DNA from: Phoronis ovalis
Lineage: Eukaryota; Phoronida; Phoronidae
Assembly: GCA_028565635.1 (NCBI GenBank)
Contig: JAOXYB010062701.1
Span: forward strand, 1-10,529
Direction of reading: 5' to 3'
Length of the DNA: 10,529 nt
Under the pieces are notes generated by a model. It was not told the origin of the DNA and made no database searches. It saw nothing but the letters and a program-made list of their open reading frames with translations. Positions within the stretch are counted from its first letter, which is position 1; every line of letters begins with the position of its first letter. Below, one piece after another: positions 6,138 to 10,529 of the stretch. Position numbers and translations under genes: made by a program.

Positions 6138-9100
6138 CTGGAAAAACAAAAGAAATCCTTATATAATATTAACATGCCTGCATTTTATTTTCAGTTTTAA
6201 CAAGAAAATACATGTTAAGCACAAATCATCAAAAAGTACATGAAAAATCATAGGTTAAAACGTCTATTTGATTATCAAGCACTGTGAAATGTTACCTCAC
6301 CCTTTTGGTATGAGAAACAGAATATTTACTTACGAGCTTGTAGTCCTAGGTCTCATGCCTACAGATGTGGGAAGACTTCCAGTGTCTGTTACCAGCTGCC
6401 AACTGAAAAGACAGTGAACAGTAATATTATATATCAATAAAATAAAAAAAGCTAACTGGGAACATTGAGAAAGACTAACCTTGCATGATTTTTTTACAAG
6501 GAATCATTTTTGCATAACACCTATTTTGTCACATTATGGTAAAGGCAAGTTTCAAAACTGAACCTGCTATCACTTCCTGATGATGAAGAGTCAATGCGAC
6601 ACCTAGTGGCAGGTACTGTAACTGGACTGGAACAGGAATGTTGATCAAAGTGATTTCCTCTTCTATGCAGGACATCAAAATCCTTTGTAAACTCACTGCT
6701 ATTTGTTGGTGGAGTCAAACTGCCAAATACAAATAGTACCATTGATGAAAATTTGTGGAAGTGTACATCGATTGCAGTTTTAAGCACCGTACAAAAAAAA
6801 TTACAAAACAAGACAAGTTTCTAAGTGTTTTCTGCCCAAAATTGTGTAAGGAACTTACAAATAAAACTCTTTTGCGTACTCGATTACTTCTTTATGTTGT
6901 AATGAATAAAAATTACATCAAACTGAGGAACCATTTCTGGAGACTGCAGTCCACATGTATGCCTTAATTCAGTCACATGATGGCAAAAATACTATCCACT
7001 CTCTTAATAAAACCTTTATTACCTATCACCATTTTGTTCACCTTCAGAGAGGTCAATTAATGGTGGTGTACTTGTCTCTGGGCAGCTATGCTTGGTATCA
7101 TAATCATTATCTAAAACAGAATCACTACATGCGTGAACCTCCCCTACAATTTGCAACCACTGTTATAGTAAAAAACAAACAAACCTACCTACAAAACTAA
7201 ATAATTGTTATATAGTAAAAAACAAACAACGCTACCAACCGAACAAGAGAATTGCAATGATCTTGAATAAAGTTCCTAACAAAGGGCAACTCATGCCAAG
7301 AGCAACTAAATTATTCCAAACTATAAAGTTCAAAATTTCAAGCAAGTGAAACATGCACATTGAAAACAAGTTATTACTATCAAATGTCATGAAAGCTTAA
7401 TTCTGCAGCAAAATCACACTTAATTTTCAATACTCTTATAACTCTGTGCATCTTTACGTATTATATATACAAGGCAATGAGTTAACTTCTACTACAATTT
7501 TTAGATGCTTACCAAAAAGTAATAAGCCATCTGTCATGGCACAGTCAGATCCATGTCTGCTTGGTGGTTTGGGTAACTGCACTTGTGTCTTCTGACTATA
7601 AACAAACAATGACATTTAATCAGTCAGTAGGCAGTATAATTCACTGCTTTGCCATTTTCACATTATCTAGTTTTGAAAGAGAAATTTCACATTGTAATAA
7701 AGCACTATTTTCAAGATGTGCTTTAATCAAACTGATGACATCATCGTACAAAAATTAAAAAGTTCCACTAAATGACCTACTTGTTCTATATATGTACACT
7801 TTATAACAAATGCCTTTTGGCCAGAAATGGAGGTAATTTTATGTCGATATACAACTCTTTGCTAGTATTACAGACAAACTTAAATGGTTTAATCATCAAA
7901 CTTCATTTATTTATTGGTAAATAATGGAATAACAAAGTAACCTACCTATCTACAGCTCTGTGTATGGAGTATTCTTCACCAGTGATGTACTTCAGGAAAA
8001 AGAAACAAAAGAAGAAAATCTGCAAAATGTAAAACATCTTTTAGTAGATAATCTGCTAATTAAGATGCTTGTTACTATAATCAAGAGTCTTCACAAAGTC
8101 ATCTTGCTTCAAGAGTGAGATGAAATAATGTGGCAGTATATATATACTTTTATTGAACAAATTTGTAAAGTATGTTAATTATGCTACTAAGAAAAGAGAA
8201 TGATGAAAATTCAATTTTAGAAAAATCTAAGTCACAGATCTTACTCATTTTCTATTTTAATTTTTCATTATAAAATATCTTTCTAATCCAACATGCACAT
8301 TCCGGGAATTCTAACATATTACAGCCTGTATCTTAAGAATATGATACCAATTAAAAGAGAAAAATAAAACCGCGTGCACAGTGAAAAGCAATGTACAATG
8401 GTGCCATCTGGTGCCACTACGATATACTATATACTCTGAGTGACTGCAATACTCAAATCAACAAAACATTTATTTACTATAAACATACCTCTTCTCCTTT
8501 GCTTAATCTGTCTGGCAAATTATGGCTAGAAAAAAAGCATGTTGACATAGAGGCAACAGGAAAGATTGCAGCAGATAACATATTTCAGGGTGCATTTCAT
8601 ATAAATAACTTGCTTTTTAAAAAGAGTTGTTCATTCAAGTTAAAGTTAAGTGGTAACCACATAGGAATTTCCAAGTAAATGTCTCATTGCATCACCTGAA
8701 GTAAACACCAGCAGATCATGGTACATATAGCTCTTAACACAATGCCTTTATTCAAGATTGTAACAATTGTCCCGACTCATACTAGCTATTCTAATTTGTG
8801 GGAGTGTGGTTAGTAATTGTGCAAAAAATATATCAATAATTAATACCTTAACAGCTAAATAATTTAAAATTATTTTTATACCACTAGATAAATCATATTT
8901 AATAGTAGATATCTAAAATTTAGGAAAGACTTGGCTAAGACAAATTTCATCAGACAAACTCACCCAAAAAGAAACCAATCATATCCTATCGTTAGATATA
9001 ATATTTCCGTGGCATCTAGAGATGTATGTATTGCACCATCAGCCCACAGAGACAGTCGCAGGAGAGATATAAATAAAGGGGTACGGTCCCAACCAGATAT

Positions 9101-10369
9101 ACAGTGAACTAGCAAACCGGCTCCACCTACAAAGAAGACAATTAAACCAAACACAAACATTACGACTGGGAGGGTTTTGAAACATTTATGCCTCTTCCTC
9201 ATCCTCCAGCAATTTGCACATTTTCCTAGTCTTTCATTTGCTACCAAAATAATTAGAGCCAATAATTAGTTAACTTTTCTATACTATTTCCCATAGCAAC
9301 TGAAATATTTTGCAAAGTAACCCATGCCCCTGTTAAAATAACTTTACAATTTCAACTTCCCTGCAAGTAAATGTAACGGACATAATAGCCCCAAAATGTT
9401 GTATTAACTGCTATAACTATTATCATAGAATTTTGGTATAATGTGCACGCAAGTCTAATTTAACCAACTGAAACTATTCCACATGTTTGTTTCTTGGTAT
9501 CTAGAGATTGGGATAAATACTATTGACTTGACTACATATGTAAACTTACCATCTTAAATACTAACTTACTACCGCCTTGACTACATATGTGAACTTACCA
9601 TCTTTTACATATTGCATAATAAGCCTGAGATAATTTTGTGTCAATTTGGATAAATCCCACTTCTGAAAAATAAAATTATTTAACAAGAAACAAATTAAAC
9701 TTTAACAACATAGTTTAATCAATTCCATGCCAGAACAATATATATCATTTTAACAAAAACATTATGCATTGGTCTACAGGGAAAACCAACCAAACCTCTA
9801 CGCTTTTTTAATTAAACTTTTCCAAACTTTATATACACTGACTGCTAATCCATGTCATGTGCACATTTCAAATATTGCAAAGGAAAGTTGTAAACAATAG
9901 AACAGACCATTCAATTTCTTGTGCGATGTACGTAAATCACTAAAATGTGCAGTAGAATAAGGGAGAGAAATATAACCCAGCAGATCATTCAGATTGGAGC
10001 TATTTTAAGCTTTGTAATTATGCCAGTAATGTTTGAAGTACACCAATCAAATAAGAGATCATACACAGTTTTCGAACCTCATATATTGATTGGTTAAACT
10101 GTTGACAACTTCACATTATAGACATGTAACTGAACTGCAAGCCAAGAAAAGCAGCTGTTGTATTTCAGAGCGAACAGTGTCAGTATAATGATTCTAAGCT
10201 TAGCAATATTTGAAGATGAGCTCAAAATATCAGATAGCATAGAACCAAACAAAACTATGGTGCAAGCTATCACAAACCATACAATATATACCTTGTAATC
10301 TGTCCAATCAACTGGTAGATGATTAAATAACTGAGACTCTGGAATATCTATGCAGGCATCAACAAACCA
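5936..10369 (-). CDS. MTMR14: Myotubularin-related protein 14, C-terminal 344 residues (10 exons)
   Basis: MTMR14 (Jumpy) removes the 3-phosphate of PI3P and PI(3,5)P2 on endosomal and autophagic membranes and restrains autophagy; this is known of the family. Ten exons joined on the minus strand total 1,035 bases with every phase matching. The visible part begins WFVDACIDIPESQ, then KWDLSKLTQNYLRL. The phosphatase loop HCISGWDRT follows (Cys at residue 56 of this segment, Arg at 62, codons 9103-9101 and 9085-9083), then LLRLSLWADGAIHTSL, YDWFLFG and DRLSKGEEIFFFC. All key residues of the CX5R loop are present. The second half is Ser/Thr-rich, includes SSWQLVTDTGS, and ends in a basic, probably helical segment (LRQERLEKVRRMFYRAYS) and GKNSMF. 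No frameshift or internal stop occurs, so the gene looks functional. The N-terminal half lies past the right edge. One donor (exon at 7954-8019) is uncertain. Confidence 0.93.
6334..6402 (-). CDS. MTMR14: MTMR14 exon i
   Basis: 69 bases: WQLVTDTGSLPTSVGMRPRT, then TS. The acceptor is TGTCTTTTCAG and the donor CTC|GTAAGT. The SWQ(L/M)VT stretch is a recognisable tail landmark of the family. Confidence 0.88.
6564..6719 (-). CDS. MTMR14: MTMR14 exon h
   Basis: 156 bases encoding 51 residues from LTPPTNSSEFTKDFDVLHRR to RIDSSSSGSDS. The acceptor is TATTTGGCAG and the donor GCAG|GTTCAG. Low-complexity Ser-rich sequence typical of the MTMR14 tail. Confidence 0.85.
7023..7143 (-). CDS. MTMR14: MTMR14 exon g
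   Basis: 121 bases (2 + 39 codons + 2), acidic and Ser/Thr-rich (SDSVLDNDYDTKHSC, STPPLIDLSEGEQNGD). The acceptor is GCAAATTGTAG. The donor GATAG|GTAATA was chosen over an earlier GAAG|GTGAAC because only it matches the phase of the next exon. Confidence 0.8.
7161..7236. repeat. Imperfect direct repeat in an MTMR14 intron
   Basis: TGTTATAGTAAAAAACAAAC (from 7161) recurs as TGTTATATAGTAAAAAACAA (from 7206), about 46 bases apart, each followed by a CTACC-like end. On the gene strand this duplicates a T-rich tract and a TACTATAAC branch-point-like string just upstream of the exon g acceptor. Confidence 0.7.
7513..7591 (-). CDS. MTMR14: MTMR14 exon f
   Basis: 79 bases encoding KTQVQLPKPPSRHGSDCAMT, then DGLLLF, plus one base. 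The acceptor is TTTATAGTCAG and the donor TTTTTG|GTAAGC. This is the start of the variable Ser/Pro-rich tail. Confidence 0.85.
7954..8019 (-). CDS. MTMR14: MTMR14 exon e (donor uncertain)
   Basis: IFFFCFFFLKYITGEEYSIH, then RA, after acceptor CATTTTGCAG. To stay in frame with the next exon it must end at GCT|GTAGAT, a weak donor. Eight bases further on, GATAG|GTAGGT (exon end 7946) is a better donor by consensus but breaks the frame. The in-frame junction reads HRA-KTQ, which suits the family. An undetected micro-exon is the alternative. Confidence 0.75.
8489..8525 (-). CDS. MTMR14: MTMR14 exon d (micro-exon)
   Basis: 37 bases (1 + 12 codons): HNLPDRLSKGEE. The acceptor is GCTTTTTTTCTAG and the donor GAG|GTATGT. 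It is recognised because it links YDWFLFG to IFFFCFFFL in phase, as in MTMR14 proteins. Confidence 0.88.
8964..9126 (-). CDS. MTMR14: MTMR14 exon c, catalytic loop exon
   Basis: 163 bases (2 + 53 codons + 2) with acceptor TTGTCTTCTTTGTAG and a strong donor TTTTTGG|GTGAGT. It contains GLLVHCISGWDRTPLFISLL, with the nucleophile Cys and phosphate-binding Arg, and ends YDWFLFG. The acceptor at 9126/9127 was preferred to reading the open frame further upstream, because it restores the family sequence GGAGLLVHC and the phase with exon b. Confidence 0.95.
9527..9604. repeat. 29-bp direct repeat duplicating an MTMR14 splice donor
   Basis: 9527-9555 and 9576-9604 are identical except for one base (A/G in the centre of TGTRAAC). 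The right copy contains the exon b donor (on the gene strand GATG|GTAAGTTC). The left copy is the same donor placed in the intron. Confidence 0.88.
9599..9662 (-). CDS. MTMR14: MTMR14 exon b
   Basis: 64 bases encoding KWDLSKLTQNYLRLIMQYV, then KD, plus one base of a Gly codon. The acceptor is ATTTTTCAG and the donor GATG|GTAAGT. It leads directly into the catalytic exon. A second copy of the donor neighbourhood lies 49 bases downstream in the intron. Confidence 0.9.
10292..10369 (-). CDS. MTMR14: MTMR14 exon a (first in window)
   Basis: 78 bases, 26 residues (WFVDACIDIPESQLFNHL, then PVDWTDYK). The acceptor on the minus strand is CTTATTTCAG and the donor AAG|GTATAT. It is phase 0 with the next exon. 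Upstream exons are outside the window. Confidence 0.88.
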
Positions 10370-10450
10370 CTGAAATAAGAAAAAAAAACAGATTCATTTG
10401 GTAAAATTTGGTAATTCAAGTCTTCAATTCAGCTCAGGCAACAAATTCCA

Positions 10451-10454
<4 letters not shown>

Positions 10455-10529
<75 letters not shown>
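10455..10529. repeat. (AG)n microsatellite running off the window edge
   Basis: 75 bases of uninterrupted AG from 10455 to the last base. On the MTMR14 strand it is a (CT)n pyrimidine tract in the intron about 85 bases upstream of the exon a acceptor. Its true length is unknown because it touches the edge, which may also mark an assembly break. Confidence 0.95.

Larger units (their letters stand above)
6138..10291 (-). other. MTMR14 introns
   Basis: Nine introns of about 160-630 bases: 6138-6333, 6403-6563, 6720-7022, 7144-7512, 7592-7953, 8020-8488, 8526-8963, 9127-9598 and 9663-10291. All are AT-rich. Apart from the two short direct repeats listed separately I see no gene, RNA or element in them. 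The longest (9663-10291) holds nothing notable. Confidence 0.8.

Noticed and set aside
6755-7200. Two overlapping plus-strand open frames
   Set aside because: They span an MTMR14 intron and exon g on the opposite strand, with no coding signature.
8391-8678. Plus-strand open frame of 95 codons
   Set aside because: It covers MTMR14 exon d and its flanking introns antisense and reads like random AT-rich translation.
8960-9262. Open minus-strand frame of 100 codons with hydrophobic stretches, looking like a small membrane protein
   Set aside because: Its second half is the MTMR14 catalytic exon (8964-9126). The hydrophobic first half is the intron: the T-rich acceptor tract, translated, gives Phe/Val/Leu. 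A clear AG acceptor at 9126/9127 restores the family sequence.
1-10529. CRISPR arrays, tRNA or rRNA genes, and retroviral or LTR elements
   Set aside because: No spaced direct repeats, cloverleaf with conserved boxes, rRNA core sequence, reverse transcriptase motif or LTR pair was seen on either strand by eye.

Overview
The window is animal (metazoan) nuclear DNA. Its genes are split by introns with GT/AG borders, intergenic and intronic DNA is AT-rich, there is no bacterial-style gene packing, and the main gene is a metazoan lipid phosphatase. The sequence alone does not fix the species. An invertebrate such as a mollusc, cnidarian or basal deuterostome would fit the short introns and the hAT family seen here, but this is inference. 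All exon borders were called by eye from splice consensus, open frame and phase agreement.

Region 1 (1-2130): a decayed hAT-superfamily transposase of the zf-TTF / DUF4371 / hAT-dimerisation (ZMYM1-like) type. It has a 26-codon tandem repeat at its N-terminus, two nonsense codons, two frameshifts and a missing central core. A small TA-flanked inverted repeat follows it.

Region 2 (2130-4840, + strand): a four-exon gene (2239-2426, 2655-2734, 3193-3317, 3618-3728) that joins in phase into a complete 167-residue protein I do not recognise. An inverted repeat brackets exon 2. Its likely 3' UTR holds a second, roughly 0.7 kb foldback structure (about 3898-4592).

Region 3 (4830-4843): AATAAA and its reverse complement lie two bases apart. 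For both converging genes this is the first canonical poly(A) hexamer I find after the stop codon, so it looks like a shared bidirectional cleavage site.

Region 4 (4844-10529, - strand): the 3' part of MTMR14 (myotubularin-related protein 14, Jumpy), a phosphoinositide 3-phosphatase. Ten exons, all phase-compatible, encode the last 344 residues, including the catalytic loop HCISGWDRT. The upstream half of the gene lies beyond the right edge, past a long AG dinucleotide tract. The two host genes are convergent and probably share only the terminator region. The transposon remnants and repeats are the accessory layer around them. I did not find a previously undescribed multi-gene system. The most unusual items are the two foldback structures, the shared poly(A) signal, the orphan gene, and a splice-donor conflict in MTMR14.
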